Assembly (NCBI RefSeq): GCF_015679265.1
Contig: NZ_CP064942.1
Location: 124,001 to 188,000 of the forward strand
DNA from: Pontivivens ytuae
GTDB lineage: Bacteria; Pseudomonadota; Alphaproteobacteria; Rhodobacterales; Rhodobacteraceae
Length of the DNA: 64,000 nt
Direction: 5' to 3'
Below are positions 54,056-63,423 of the stretch, piece by piece (within the stretch, counting starts at the first letter, position 1; every line of letters begins with the position of its first letter). A model generated the notes under the pieces. That model was not told the DNA's origin. It searched no databases and saw only the letters and a program-made list of their open reading frames with translations. Position numbers and translations under genes: made by a program.

Positions 54056-54661
54056 ATGACCCGGCCCTATCCCAGCGACGTCGCATTCACCCCCGCCGTG
54101 AAGGAGATCCAGGCCCGCAAGGGCTCCCGCGCGGCGTATGCCAGGATGGAGGAGAGCACGGGCTGGCGGACGGAGATCACCGCCGACCTGCGCGCCTTCC
54201 TCGCCGAGCGCAACAGCGCGTACCTCGCCACGGCGACGGCAGACGGGCAGCCCTATATCCAGCACCGCGGCGGGCCGAAAGGCTTCCTCGTCCCGCTCGA
54301 CGCCCACCGGATCGGCTTCGCGGACTACAAGGGCAACAAGCAGTTCATCAGCCAGGGGAACCTGACGGAGAACCCCAAGGCGTATCTCTTCCTGATGGAC
54401 TACATGAACCAGCGCCGGGTGAAGATCTGGGGCACGGCGGAGGTGATCGAGGACGACCCCTTCCTCGTCGAGCGGCTGATGCCCGAAAACTATCGCGCCC
54501 GCCCCGAACAGGCGATCGTCTTCACCGTCGCGGCTTGGGACACCAACTGCCCCCAGCACATCCCCCAGATGTTCGGCGCCGAGGACGTCTCCAAAGCCCT
54601 CGCCGAACGCGACGAAAAGATCGCCCGGCTGGAGGCGGAACTGGCGGCGCTGAGGGGATAA
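54056..54661 (+). CDS. Pyridoxamine 5'-phosphate oxidase-family (FMN-binding) protein
   Basis: 201 residues from ATG 54056 with GGAGG upstream. PPOX split-barrel features: SAYLATATADGQPYIQHRGGPKGF, the KGNKQFISQGNL segment, and RRVKIWGTAEVIED. It lacks obvious secretion signals and ends in a coiled tail (AERDEKIARLEAELAALRG). Members bind FMN or F420 and reduce small organic substrates, or detoxify electrophiles. The palindrome upstream suggests induction by such a compound through a TetR repressor encoded elsewhere. Confidence 0.85.
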   Translation: MTRPYPSDVAFTPAVKEIQARKGSRAAYARMEESTGWRTEITADLRAFLAERNSAYLATATADGQPYIQHRGGPKGFLVPLDAHRIGFADYKGNKQFISQGNLTENPKAYLFLMDYMNQRRVKIWGTAEVIEDDPFLVERLMPENYRARPEQAIVFTVAAWDTNCPQHIPQMFGAEDVSKALAERDEKIARLEAELAALRG

Positions 54662-54709
54662 CCGAGAAACGGATGGGCAGGCAGAGCGAATACTATGCGG
54701 CGGCCAAGT

Positions 54710-55117
54710 TCAGCGCTGAGACCGTTTGCCGAAGCTGTAGAATGCGATCATATAGAATGCAGATACCGCAATCGCAGTAGATAAGGCGAATAGGAGGCTA
54801 TAGCCGAGGTAAGTCACCGACAGCAAAGCTAACACTGAGCCCGACTGGTATATGGTGATGATACCGAATAAGTAAAAATTTATCATCGAAATCAATAATG
54901 CAAAATAAATGAATGGCATAACTCGAACAGGATCCAGCTGTCTAAAGTAAAATAGATAGGCCGGCAATCCAGCAAGCACCGCAATCCCATAACCAAAAGT
55001 CGCCCCAATACCCAAGACGAACTCCACATGCACGTGATCATCAATCGTCCAGCTCATTCCCAGAGCCAAAAGTGCGGGAACGATTGGAGCGATGATAAAA
55101 GCTGACACTACCCTCAC
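54710..55117 (-). CDS. Low-GC orphan membrane protein
   Basis: 135 residues starting at GTG 55117 with AAAGGTGG seven bases upstream. Four TM helices (AFIIAPIVPALLALGMSW; FVLGIGATFGYGIAVLAG; PFIYFALLISMINFYLFGI; LFALSTAIAVSAFYMIAFY) and almost no loops. No family recognised. Its base composition is strikingly AT-rich: stretches around 54841-54960 are near one-third G+C by eye, against about two-thirds around it, and codons ending in A or T dominate. This points to recent horizontal acquisition of roughly 54.66-55.18 kb. Confidence 0.7.
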   Translation of the reverse strand: MRVVSAFIIAPIVPALLALGMSWTIDDHVHVEFVLGIGATFGYGIAVLAGLPAYLFYFRQLDPVRVMPFIYFALLISMINFYLFGIITIYQSGSVLALLSVTYLGYSLLFALSTAIAVSAFYMIAFYSFGKRSQR

Positions 55118-55184
55118 GGCAAGCCACCTTTGATTGGTATTCGGCCCTTCTTAAAAATCGATTTGGGCATTTCTATGTGAAGCG

Positions 55185-55223
55185 GGAAACGTCCGGCGAT
55201 TTACGGTGCCGGAAACGTACGGC
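55185..55223. repeat. Pair of 13-base direct repeats upstream of the low-GC gene
   Basis: GGAAACGTCCGGC (55185-55197) and GGAAACGTACGGC (55211-55223) differ at one position and are 26 bases apart, about two and a half helical turns. They lie 68-106 bases upstream of the low-GC gene start on the minus strand. Could be tandem operator sites; the gap 55118-55258 holds nothing else. Confidence 0.35.
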
Positions 55224-55258
55224 ATCGTGGCCGCGCCATGAAGCGAATCTCTGTTCCC

Positions 55259-55879
55259 TCACCCCAGCGAGGTCACCCACAGGATCTCCGCGTCGTCGTC
55301 GGAGATGGAGATGACGTTGTGGCCCATGGCGGCGTCGTAGTAGGCGCTGTCGCCGCGCTGCATCTCCACCGGCTCGTAGAACTCGGTGAAGAAGCGGATG
55401 CGGCCCGTGAGGACATAGAGGAACTCCTCGCCGTCGTGGCGGACCCAGCCGTCGAACTCCTCGAAGGAGCGGGCGCGGATGCGGGCGCGGTAGGGCAGCA
55501 TCTTCTTGCGGGTGAGCTCGCCCGACAGGAGTTCGTGCTCGTAGGTCGCGGTAATCAGCGGCTTGCCCTCGCCCCGCCTGGTCAGCGCGCGGCGCGCCAT
55601 CGTGCGCTCCTCCGACGGCGGCGTGAAGAGCTGGGGGACGGAGATGTCGAGCCCCTTGGCGAGCTTCTGCACCGCGTCGAAGGTCGGTGACATCTGCTCG
55701 TTCTCGATCTTCGACAGCGTCGAGCGGGCGAGCCCCGCCTGCCGGGCCGCCTGCTCCAGCGTCCAGTTGCGGGCCTTGCGCAGCGCGCGCACCCGCTCGC
55801 CGAGGCGCAGGGGCTCGGGCGTTTCCTCGGGCGCGCCCTCGCGGGCGATGCGCAGGACGGATGGCGTCTCGTCTGACAT
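55259..55879 (-). CDS. XRE-family regulator with C-terminal cupin domain
   Basis: 206 residues. Helix-turn-helix at about 26-80 (LGERVRALRKARNWTLEQAARQAGLARSTLSKIENE; key: Q.A..AG....TLS.IE), then a cupin sensor domain (FDGWVRHDGEEFLYVLTGRIRF, ...GDSAYYDAAMGHNVIS). Regulators of this build often control amino-acid, polyamine or acyl-CoA ligase genes beside them. The AMP-ligase/DsbA pair diverges from it with only 53 bases between, so it is the likely regulator of that pair. Confidence 0.88.
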   Translation of the reverse strand: MSDETPSVLRIAREGAPEETPEPLRLGERVRALRKARNWTLEQAARQAGLARSTLSKIENEQMSPTFDAVQKLAKGLDISVPQLFTPPSEERTMARRALTRRGEGKPLITATYEHELLSGELTRKKMLPYRARIRARSFEEFDGWVRHDGEEFLYVLTGRIRFFTEFYEPVEMQRGDSAYYDAAMGHNVISISDDDAEILWVTSLG

Positions 55880-55932
55880 GGGGTGCTGATAGGCGATGGA
55901 CGGGGGCGGGGCAATATGGGACGGGTGGGCCC

Positions 55933-57414
55933 ATGGAACCGAGCATCGTCCGGGGCACGCCGCCCCCCTGCCCCGAGCGCTTCAACCTCGCCGCCTACGT
56001 GCTGTCCGCGGGCCGTGCGGTGCCGGAGAAGGAGGCGCTGCGGCTGGTGGGTGCGGGGCGGGAGAGCTGGAGCTACGCCCGCCTGATCGAGACGGTAGAG
56101 CGGGTGGCCGGGGGCCTCGCCGCAGTGGGTCTGGAGCGGGGGGATCGGCTGCTGCTGCGGCTGGGGAACGAGGTGGACTTTCCACTGCTCTTCCTCGGCG
56201 CGAATGCGCTGGGGGCGGTACCGGTGCCGGTCTCCGCACAGCTCGCGGCGGCGGAGCTTTCGCCGATGATCGCGCTGCTAGGGCCGAAGATGGTCGCGTT
56301 GGGCGAGGGGCTGGACCTGCCGCCGGTGAAGGCGCCGGTGCTGACGGATCTCGCGGCGCTGCGCCGGGCCGCGCCGGTCGGTTTTGCGGACACCGCGAAG
56401 GATGACCCGGCCTATATCGTCTTCACCTCCGGCTCCGGCGGCCGCGCGAAGGCAGTGGTCCATGCGCAGCGTGCGGTCTGGGCGCGGCGGATGATGTGGG
56501 AGGGCTGGTACGGGCTGACGCCGGACGACGTGCTGTTCCACGCCGGGGCCTTCAACTGGACCTATACGCTCGGCACCGGGCTTATGGATCCGTGGGCGGC
56601 CGGAGTTACGGCACTGATCCGGCGGGACGGCGCGCTGCCGGAGGTGATCGCGGCGGAGCGGCCGACGATTTTCGCGGCCGTTCCAGGTGTCTACCGGCAG
56701 ATATTGAAGTGGGACGGTGACCTGCACGTCGCCTGCGCGAGCCTGCGCCACGGGCTGAGCGCAGGGGAGAGCCTGCAGGCATCGCTGCGCGCGGAGTGGC
56801 GTCGCCGCACCGGGCTGGAACTGCACGAAGCGTTGGGGATGACGGAGGTGTCGACCTATGTCTCGTCCTCGCCCGCCCGCCCCGCGCCGGACGGGATCAC
56901 CGGCTGGCCGCAGCCGGGGCGGAGCGTTGCGGTGCTGGACGAGAATGGTCCGGTGCCCCGCGGGGACCCCGGCGAGTTGGCGGTTCACGCTTCCGACCCC
57001 GGCCTGATGCTCGGCTATCTCGGCGAGGACCCGCCCCGCGACTGGTTCTGCACCGGCGACCGGGTGGAGATGCTTGAAGATGGCGCCATCCGCTATCTCG
57101 GCCGGACCGACGACCTGATGACCGCGCAGGGCTACCGCGTCTCGCCGCTGGAGGTGGAGGCGGCGCTGGAGGCGCTACCGGAGGTGGCCGAAGCCGGGGT
57201 CTGCGAGGTCTCGCCGAAGCCCGGCACCCGGATCATCGCGGGCTTCATAACGGGTCCCGCGGATGCCGCAGGTGTGAAGGCGCAGCTTGCCGCCCGCCTT
57301 GCCGCCTACAAGTGCCCGAAGCATATTCAGATCGTCGCCGACCTGCCGCGCGGACCGACCGGAAAGCTCGCGCGCCGCGCCCTGCCCGCCCTCTACGACC
57401 CGGAGCTGCCATGA
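55933..57414 (+). CDS. AMP-dependent acyl-CoA ligase (benzoate/medium-chain type)
   Basis: 493 residues from ATG 55933. P-loop FTSGSGGRAKAVVHAQ, EALGMTEVSTYVSS, TGDRVEMLEDGAIRYLGRTDDLM and the catalytic Lys in RGPTGKLARRAL. Shape and length fit the benzoate-CoA or acetyl/medium-chain acyl-CoA ligase branch. Its stop overlaps the DsbA-family gene by four bases; the XRE-cupin regulator diverges upstream. The substrate cannot be read directly. Confidence 0.88.
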   Translation: MEPSIVRGTPPPCPERFNLAAYVLSAGRAVPEKEALRLVGAGRESWSYARLIETVERVAGGLAAVGLERGDRLLLRLGNEVDFPLLFLGANALGAVPVPVSAQLAAAELSPMIALLGPKMVALGEGLDLPPVKAPVLTDLAALRRAAPVGFADTAKDDPAYIVFTSGSGGRAKAVVHAQRAVWARRMMWEGWYGLTPDDVLFHAGAFNWTYTLGTGLMDPWAAGVTALIRRDGALPEVIAAERPTIFAAVPGVYRQILKWDGDLHVACASLRHGLSAGESLQASLRAEWRRRTGLELHEALGMTEVSTYVSSSPARPAPDGITGWPQPGRSVAVLDENGPVPRGDPGELAVHASDPGLMLGYLGEDPPRDWFCTGDRVEMLEDGAIRYLGRTDDLMTAQGYRVSPLEVEAALEALPEVAEAGVCEVSPKPGTRIIAGFITGPADAAGVKAQLAARLAAYKCPKHIQIVADLPRGPTGKLARRALPALYDPELP

Positions 57415-58052
57415 CCACCCGCCTCGACATCATCTCCGACCCGATCTGCCCGTGGTGCTATATCGGCAAGGCGAAGCTCGACCGGGCGCTGGAGGCCGGG
57501 GGCAATCCGTTCGAGATCACGTGGCGGCCCTTCCAGCTCAACCCCGACATGCCGGCGGAGGGAATGGACCGGACGGAGTATCTGGAGGCGAAGTTCGGGA
57601 AGGAGAACGCGAAGGGCTTCTATGCCCGGATCGAGCAGGCGGCGCAGGAGGCCGGGCTCGACGTGGACTTCGCGAAGATCGCGCGGACGCCGAACACCGT
57701 GGATGCGCACCGTGTGATCCGCTGGGCCCAGACCACCGGCAACCAGTCCGCGGTCGTGAGCCAGCTTTTCCGGCGGTATTTCAAGGAGGGGCAGGACATT
57801 TCGGACCACGCCGTGCTGCTTGACGTGGCTCAGAGCGCGGGGATGGAGCGTGAGATCGTCGAGCGGCTATTGGCGGGCGACGCGGACCGGGCGGAGGTGA
57901 TCGCCGAGGACACGCAGGCGCGCGAGATGGGCGTCAGCGGCGTGCCGACCTTCCTGATCGGCGGGCGCTACGTGGTGCAGGGCGCGCAGGAGCCGGCGGT
58001 GTGGGAGAAGGTGATTGCCGACCTCACCGCGGCGGTCGAAGCGCAGGGCTGA
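57411..58052 (+). CDS. DsbA-family oxidoreductase (FrnE-like)
   Basis: 213 residues, ATG overlapping the ligase stop. CPWC at residues 13-16 in ISDPICPWCYIG and the cis-Pro loop GVSGVPTFLIG near the C terminus. No signal peptide, so it is cytoplasmic, as FrnE proteins are. This family includes polyketide and 2-hydroxychromene isomerases as well as thiol oxidoreductases involved in oxidative stress. Coupling to the CoA ligase may mean isomerisation of an aromatic intermediate (inference). Confidence 0.9.
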   Translation: MTTRLDIISDPICPWCYIGKAKLDRALEAGGNPFEITWRPFQLNPDMPAEGMDRTEYLEAKFGKENAKGFYARIEQAAQEAGLDVDFAKIARTPNTVDAHRVIRWAQTTGNQSAVVSQLFRRYFKEGQDISDHAVLLDVAQSAGMEREIVERLLAGDADRAEVIAEDTQAREMGVSGVPTFLIGGRYVVQGAQEPAVWEKVIADLTAAVEAQG

Positions 58053-58074
58053 GACGGAATCGGGGGGCTGTCTG

Positions 58075-58129
58075 CCCCGTTGGCCCGTTCCCGGCCCGAA
58101 CCCCCAAGCGTACTTTTGCAAAGAAGAAG
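58075..58129. repeat. Intergenic repeat: GC-rich hairpins plus AAAGAAGAAG tail (copy 2)
   Basis: After GC-rich inverted segments (GGGGGC...GCCCC; GGCCC...GGGCC-like) comes GCGTACTTTTGCAAAGAAGA-AG (58108-58129), 18 of 22 bases as in 18275-18296. It lies between convergent genes. Confidence 0.5.
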
Positions 58130-58130
58130 G

Positions 58131-58868
58131 TCAGGCGCGGGCGCGTTTGCCGAGGGCCACAAGCCGCGGGCGCAGTTCGTCGGCGGAACGGAGTGGCGGG
58201 TCGAACGAGAGGCGGGCCACGCGGTCGCCGTGGATCAGGTCCATGCCTTCGGGATCGAGGGTTGCGATGCGCCAGTCGCCTTCGGGCTCGCCCAGTAGGG
58301 TCTCGGCGTAGAGCTTGATGGCGTCGCGGTGGTCCTCGTTCATGTGCACCACGGCGTCGGGTTCGAGGGCGGTGAGGTCCGGCATCGCGGGTGTGGCGAG
58401 GTGGTCGGCGGTCAGCTCGAACGCGCGGGCGAAGCCGCCGTTGAGCGAGGCGCCCTGCGGCGTCAGACGCCAGAAGGCGAAATCGGTGAAATCGGCATAG
58501 AGCGCGGCCTTCGGATGGCGGGCGAGGAAGCGGGTGCGGGCCGCCTGCCGCGCGTCACCGTCCAGCATCTCGGCGCAGGCGGCCAGCGTCATGCGCGGAT
58601 GGGCGAGCGGATCGCCCTTGCCCGGCGTTCCAAGCAGCAGCGAGCAGCGTGGATCCGCTTCGAGGGCCGCGAAATGGGCCGACAGGCGGGAGATCAGGAT
58701 GAGCGGCGCGCCGGTCGGGTCAGTGGCGAGAGAGACGCGGCTGACCTGCGGCGCACCCGAGCCCGGCTCCAGCGTGCCAAGGGCACCGTGGCGCTCGGTC
58801 CGGAGCAGGGTCTTGGCGAGGCGGATCGCCTCATCGGTGACGGGCTGGAGGGTCTCGGGACGGGTCAT
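58131..58868 (-). CDS. HugZ-like heme-utilisation / PPOX-family protein
   Basis: 245 residues. N-terminal PPOX split barrel (LLRTERHGALGTLEPGSGAPQVSRV) and a C-terminal DUF2470 domain (DAVVHMNEDHRDAIKLYAETLLGE; key: HMNEDH). This is the layout of HugZ/HutZ heme-binding or heme-degrading proteins and of glutamyl-tRNA reductase-binding proteins in plants. Likely involved in heme handling. hemB lies about 5 kb away but not in the same unit. Confidence 0.85.
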   Translation of the reverse strand: MTRPETLQPVTDEAIRLAKTLLRTERHGALGTLEPGSGAPQVSRVSLATDPTGAPLILISRLSAHFAALEADPRCSLLLGTPGKGDPLAHPRMTLAACAEMLDGDARQAARTRFLARHPKAALYADFTDFAFWRLTPQGASLNGGFARAFELTADHLATPAMPDLTALEPDAVVHMNEDHRDAIKLYAETLLGEPEGDWRIATLDPEGMDLIHGDRVARLSFDPPLRSADELRPRLVALGKRARA

Positions 58869-58890
58869 GCCCCAGCATATAGGGTTCGCA

Positions 58891-58924
58891 AAGGAAAAGG
58901 GCCGCGCGGGGATGCGCAGCCCTT
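58891..58924 (-). terminator. Terminator of the small anchored protein gene
   Basis: Minus strand: AAGGGC, one mismatch, GCGC, 6-base loop, GCGC, GCCCTT, then TTCCTTT. It starts 20 bases past the stop at 58944. Confidence 0.75.
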
Positions 58925-58943
58925 CGAATGGCTCCGGCCGGGA

Positions 58944-59228
58944 TCAGTTGCTCTCGGCGGTCCGGTTGTCTTCCTCGGGGCTTTCGACGTCGATCGTCGG
59001 CAGCGTCACGATCTCTTCGCTGGTGCTGATGTCGACATCCGGCACTTCCACGGTGGCTTCGGTCGAGCCGATCTCGACATCGCCGGTTTCCACGTCGTAG
59101 GCGGGCAGCTCACCCCCTTCGATGGTCACCTCGGGCAGTGCGGCTTCCTGCGTCTGGTCCACGTCGACGAAATAGACGAGGCCGAGGGCGACGACGACCG
59201 CGGCGGCAATGGCAATAGCATATTTCAT
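58944..59228 (-). CDS. Small acidic membrane-anchored or secreted protein
   Basis: 94 residues; GGAG lies eight bases before ATG 59228. One N-terminal hydrophobic segment (MKYAIAIAAAVVVALGLVYFV) is followed by an acidic, Val/Ile-rich tail with a recurring V-(E/D)-(V/I) rhythm: VTIEGG, YDVETG, VEIGST, VEVPD, VDISTS, IDVES. There is no Cys or Lys in the tail. No family recognised. The periodicity suggests extended beta strands outside the membrane. It has its own terminator and sits just downstream of mfd. Confidence 0.7.
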   Translation of the reverse strand: MKYAIAIAAAVVVALGLVYFVDVDQTQEAALPEVTIEGGELPAYDVETGDVEIGSTEATVEVPDVDISTSEEIVTLPTIDVESPEEDNRTAESN

Positions 59229-59300
59229 AACAAACTCCGTTCCTTGAATCCCAATGTGGATCTGGGTGAGAAACGTGCTGCGGTCGCGAATAGTTCCCGT

Positions 59301-62300
59301 TCAGCCCGCTTTGGCGAGGCGGGCGAGGTCGCGCGCGATGGTGAAGGCGCCGTTCAGGCGGGCCTTCTCGTCGGGCCAGTTGCGGGCCACGACAACCTTG
59401 TTGTCCTTGATCTTCGCGCGGCCGTTCTGGTCCTGGATGAACTGGACGAGGCCCTCTGGGCGGGCATAGCGGTTCTCGTGGAACTGCACGGTCGCACCCT
59501 TCGGCCCGCCGTCGATGCGGCCGATATTGGCCTTGCGGCACATCGCCTTCACCCGGACGATCTTCAGGAGCATGTCGACCTCGCCCGGCAGCGGGCCGAA
59601 GCGGTCGATGAGCTCAGCAGCGAAGCCCTCGAGCTCCACCTTCTTGTCGAGGGTCGAGAGGCGACGGTAGAGGCCGAGGCGCACGTCGAGGTCGGGGACG
59701 TAGTCCTCGGGGATCAGCACCGGCACGCCGAGATTGATCTGCGGCGACCACTGGCCGTCGTCGGAGAGGCCTTCGCCCTGCCCCGATTTCAGCTTGTTGA
59801 TCGCCTCCTCCAACATGTCCTGGTAGAGCGCGTAGCCGACCTCGCGGATCTGGCCGGACTGCTCCTCGCCCAGAAGGTTGCCGGCACCGCGGATGTCGAG
59901 ATCCTGGCTCGCCAGCGCGAAGCCCGCGCCGAGCGAATCCAGCGAGCCGAGGACGCGCAGGCGCTTCTGTGCGGCGGGGGTCAGCTTCTTGCGGCGCTTG
60001 GTGGTGAGGTAGGCGTAGGCGCGGATCTTCGACCGGCCGACGCGGCCGCGGATCTGGTAGAGCTGGGCGAGGCCGAACATGTCGGCGCGGTGCACGATCA
60101 ACGTGTTGGCCGCCGGGATGTCGATGCCCGACTCCACGATGGTGGTGGCGAGCAGCACGTCGTATTGCCCGTCGTAGAAGGCGTTCATCCGCTCGTCGAG
60201 CTCACCGGCCGCCATCTGGCCGTGGGCGGTAATGAAGGTGACCTCGGGCACCTCCTCGCGCAGGAACTCCTCGATCTCCGCGAGGTCGCTGACGCGGGGC
60301 ACGACGTAGAACGCCTGCCCGCCGCGATACTTCTCCCGCAGCAGAGCTTCGCGCACCGTCAGCGGATCGAATTCGGAGACGTAGGTGCGCACGGCGAGGC
60401 GATCGACAGGCGGTGTCCCGATGATGGAGAGCTCGCGCACGCCCGACAGGCTGAGTTGCAGCGTACGCGGGATCGGCGTCGCGGTCATGGTCAGCACGTG
60501 AACGTCGGAGCGGAGCTCCTTCAGCCGCTCCTTGTGCTGGACGCCGAATTTCTGCTCCTCGTCGATGATGAGCAGGCCCAGGTTCGCGAACTTCACCCCC
60601 TTGGCGAGGATCGCGTGGGTCCCGATGACGATCTCGATCTCGTTGCGGCCCAGCGCCTCGCGGGTCTGCGCCATCTCCTTGGTCGAGACGAAGCGCGACA
60701 TCTGGCAGACCTTCACCGGCAGGCCGCGGAACCGCTCGGCAAAGGCCTTGTAGTGCTGGCGGGCGAGCAGCGTGGTGGGTGCGATCACGGCCACCTGCAC
60801 GCCGGACAGGGCCGCCACGAAGGCGGCGCGCAGTGCGACCTCGGTCTTGCCGAAGCCCACATCGCCGCAGATCAGCCGGTCCATGGGCGTGCCCTTGCCC
60901 ATGTCGTCGAGCACGTCCTCGATGGCCGAAAGCTGATCCTCCGTCTCCTGATAGGGAAAGCGGGCGCAGAACTCGTCCCACAGCCCCTCGGGCGGTGTGA
61001 GGATGGGGGCCTTGCGCAGCGCACGCTCGGCCGCGACGCGGATCAGGCGCTCGGCCATCATCTTGATCCGCTCTTTGAGCTTGGCCTTCTTGGCCTGCCA
61101 AGCGCCGCCGCCGAGGCGATCGAGCAACCCTTCCTCGTGACCGTAGCGGGTCAGAAGCTCGATGTTCTCCACCGGCAGGTAGAGGCGGGCGTTGTCGGCG
61201 TATTCGAGCGCGAGGCATTCGTGGGGGGCGCCCGCGGCGGTGATCGTCTCCAGCCCGTGATAGCGGCCGACGCCGTGCTCCACATGAACCACGAGATCGC
61301 CGGGGGAGAGGCTGGCGGCTTCCGTCAGGAAGTTGTCGGCGCGCTTCTTGCGGCGGCCCCGGCGGACGAGGCGGTCGCCGAGCACATCCTGCTCCGCAAT
61401 CACCGTCTGGCCATTGGCGTCGAAACCGGCCTCGAGCTCCCACACGGCGAGGGAGAGCGAGCCCTTGCCGCCCGCCTCACTGAAACGGTCGATGAGCTTC
61501 GCATCGGCGACGCCAGTATCGGCGAGCAGGCTCGCCATCCGCTCCCGCGCGCCCTGGGAGTAGCTGGCGAGGATGACGGCGCCGTTGCGGCGCTTCTTCG
61601 CGATGTGGTCGGCGAGCGCGCCGAAGAGGCTCAGGTCCTCCGCCTGCCGCTCGGGCGCGAAGTTGCGGCCCGTCCGCCCGCCCGCATCGATCACGCCTGG
61701 GCCCGACGGCTGCGGGTTCGGGGAGAAACGGCGCACCGCGCGGGCGCCCAGCGCGTCCTCCCATGCCGCCTCGTCGAGATAGAGCTGGCCCGGCGGCACC
61801 GGCTTGTAGGCGCCGTCGCGGCGGCCCTTCTCCTTCAGCACGTCCTGGCGGGCGCGGTAGTGATCCTCGATCGTCTCCCACCGGGCCTCGCGCGCGGGCT
61901 CGGTCTGGTCGTCGAGGGTCACGGGCGCGTCGGGCAGGTAGTCGAAGAGCGTCTCCATCTTCTCGTGGAAGAAGGGCGCCCAGTGTTCGTAGCCCTGATG
62001 CTTCCGCCCGGCGCTGACGCTCTCGTAGAGCGCATCGTCGGGGCCAGGCTGGCCGAAGGTCTCGCGATAGGTGCGGCGGAAGCGCTGGATGGAGTCCTCG
62101 TCCAGCACGACCTCGGAGACGGGCGCGAGTTCCACCCGGTCGACGGTGTCGGTGGTGCGCTGGCTCTCCGCCTCGAACCGGCGCGCGCCGTCGAGCACGT
62201 CGCCGAAGAGGTCGAGACGGACGGGGCCGAGCGGGCCCGGCGGATAGATGTCGATGAGACCGCCGCGCACGGCGTAGTCGCCGGGCTCCGTCACCGTGGG

Positions 62301-62753
62301 CGTCTGGGAAAAGCCCATGCGGGCGAGCCAGCCGCGCAGCCGCGCCTCATCGAGCCGTCCGCCCACCGTGGCGGTGAAGCTCGCATCGGCCACGGTGCTG
62401 CGCGCAGGCACCCGCTGGGTCGCGGCATTGAGCGTGGTCAGCACCACCGCAGGCCGGTCGAAGCCGTCGGCCAGGGCCGCCAGTGTCGCCATACGCCGGG
62501 CCGACACCTCGGCATTGGGCGAGATGCGGTCGTAGGGCAGGCAGTCCCAGGCCGGGAACTCCAGCACCGGCAGGTCGGGTGCGACGAACCGCAGCGAGGC
62601 GCGCAGGGCCGCGAGCCGGGCATCGTCGCGCGCGACATGGATGAGCGGCGCACCTTCGCGCCGCACATAATCCGCCACGAGCTGAGCGTCGTAGCCCTCG
62701 GGCGCGCCGCCGACCAGCACGGAGCCTGTCGTCAGGGGTCCGCCATCCTTCAT
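59301..62753 (-). CDS. mfd: Transcription-repair coupling factor Mfd
   Basis: 1150 residues from ATG 62753, the usual size. UvrB-like N-terminal module (residues about 1-340), CarD-like RNA polymerase-interacting domain ([16 protein letters not shown] near 490), then the superfamily 2 translocase: Walker [21 protein letters not shown] box [57 protein letters not shown] (key segments), and the C-terminal UvrA-masking domain. It removes stalled RNA polymerase and recruits UvrA to lesions in transcribed strands. Confidence 0.97.
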   Translation of the reverse strand: MKDGGPLTTGSVLVGGAPEGYDAQLVADYVRREGAPLIHVARDDARLAALRASLRFVAPDLPVLEFPAWDCLPYDRISPNAEVSARRMATLAALADGFDRPAVVLTTLNAATQRVPARSTVADASFTATVGGRLDEARLRGWLARMGFSQTPTVTEPGDYAVRGGLIDIYPPGPLGPVRLDLFGDVLDGARRFEAESQRTTDTVDRVELAPVSEVVLDEDSIQRFRRTYRETFGQPGPDDALYESVSAGRKHQGYEHWAPFFHEKMETLFDYLPDAPVTLDDQTEPAREARWETIEDHYRARQDVLKEKGRRDGAYKPVPPGQLYLDEAAWEDALGARAVRRFSPNPQPSGPGVIDAGGRTGRNFAPERQAEDLSLFGALADHIAKKRRNGAVILASYSQGARERMASLLADTGVADAKLIDRFSEAGGKGSLSLAVWELEAGFDANGQTVIAEQDVLGDRLVRRGRRKKRADNFLTEAASLSPGDLVVHVEHGVGRYHGLETITAAGAPHECLALEYADNARLYLPVENIELLTRYGHEEGLLDRLGGGAWQAKKAKLKERIKMMAERLIRVAAERALRKAPILTPPEGLWDEFCARFPYQETEDQLSAIEDVLDDMGKGTPMDRLICGDVGFGKTEVALRAAFVAALSGVQVAVIAPTTLLARQHYKAFAERFRGLPVKVCQMSRFVSTKEMAQTREALGRNEIEIVIGTHAILAKGVKFANLGLLIIDEEQKFGVQHKERLKELRSDVHVLTMTATPIPRTLQLSLSGVRELSIIGTPPVDRLAVRTYVSEFDPLTVREALLREKYRGGQAFYVVPRVSDLAEIEEFLREEVPEVTFITAHGQMAAGELDERMNAFYDGQYDVLLATTIVESGIDIPAANTLIVHRADMFGLAQLYQIRGRVGRSKIRAYAYLTTKRRKKLTPAAQKRLRVLGSLDSLGAGFALASQDLDIRGAGNLLGEEQSGQIREVGYALYQDMLEEAINKLKSGQGEGLSDDGQWSPQINLGVPVLIPEDYVPDLDVRLGLYRRLSTLDKKVELEGFAAELIDRFGPLPGEVDMLLKIVRVKAMCRKANIGRIDGGPKGATVQFHENRYARPEGLVQFIQDQNGRAKIKDNKVVVARNWPDEKARLNGAFTIARDLARLAKAG

Positions 62754-62792
62754 GCGCGGCGAGGTAGCCCGCCCGCGCAGCCGCCGCAAGAG

Positions 62793-63323
62793 CTACCAGA
62801 TCGCAAGGGCTGCCTGTTGAAGGAACTGGAACGTCGCAAAGGCACTCGCCAGAAGGATCGAGAAGAGCCCGGTCGCCTGGTTGAGAAAGCGCCGCCAGAC
62901 GATGGCACGGCGCAGCTCGTAGCCCGACAGCTGCTCGTCATGGATGCGCAGGGCGAGGCGGACGTCGCCCGCCTCCGCGATCACCATCGGCAGGGCGACG
63001 GCAAAGATCGCCTGCGCGAACTCGTTCCCGAAGAGCAGCGCCGCGGTGCCGACCGCAGTCAGTGCGAAGGTCGTGACCCCGACGACCCAGGCCCCGCCGC
63101 GCCGCACGAACAGGTGGAAGCGGGCCGCCATCGCGTGGGCGATGACGTCGACATGCTCCTCCCACGGCGGGCCGCGGCGGTCCGCGCGGATGATCGCATC
63201 GAAGGGAACGCCGATGGTCCAATGCGTGCGGGAGGTCCAGGCCAGCGCCATGAAGATCCAGTACCAAAGCGATGAAAAGCTGTCGAAATCAATGAAGTTG
63301 CGGACCACGTCCCCCACGGACAT
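62793..63323 (-). CDS. Membrane protein annotated in Rhodobacterales as 'component of SufBCD complex'
   Basis: 176 residues from ATG 63323, whose AGGGAGG touches the start codon; GTG 63317 has better spacing (six bases) and would remove two residues. The N-terminal region NFIDFDSFSSLWYWIFMALAWTSRTHWTIGVPFD matches proteins carrying this database name in related genomes; three TM helices follow. I see no direct evidence for a role in Fe-S assembly, and no suf gene is in the window. Confidence 0.75.
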   Translation of the reverse strand: MSVGDVVRNFIDFDSFSSLWYWIFMALAWTSRTHWTIGVPFDAIIRADRRGPPWEEHVDVIAHAMAARFHLFVRRGGAWVVGVTTFALTAVGTAALLFGNEFAQAIFAVALPMVIAEAGDVRLALRIHDEQLSGYELRRAIVWRRFLNQATGLFSILLASAFATFQFLQQAALAIW

Positions 63324-63395
63324 CCTCCCTGGCGTGCGAGCCGGAGCATAGCGGCGCCGCGATCCGCAACAAGCCGATTTCCGCTTGAGCGCGCC

Positions 63396-63423
63396 GCTGT
63401 GACCGTGCGACATCGGTCACAGC
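63396..63423. promoter_or_regulatory. 28-bp inverted repeat upstream of hemB
   Basis: GCTGTGACCG (63396-63405) and CGGTCACAGC (63414-63423) are perfect 10-base inverted repeats with an 8-base spacer. The right arm ends four bases before AGGAG (the hemB ribosome-binding site) and 14 bases before the ATG. It is either a dimeric-regulator operator or a leader hairpin next to the ribosome-binding site. Confidence 0.6.

Noticed and set aside
58329..63275. Plus-strand open frame of 1648 codons spanning several minus-strand genes
   Set aside because: It runs antisense through hugZ, the small anchored protein, mfd and the next gene; composition is Arg/Ala/Gly/His-rich with no motifs. Artefact of codon bias.
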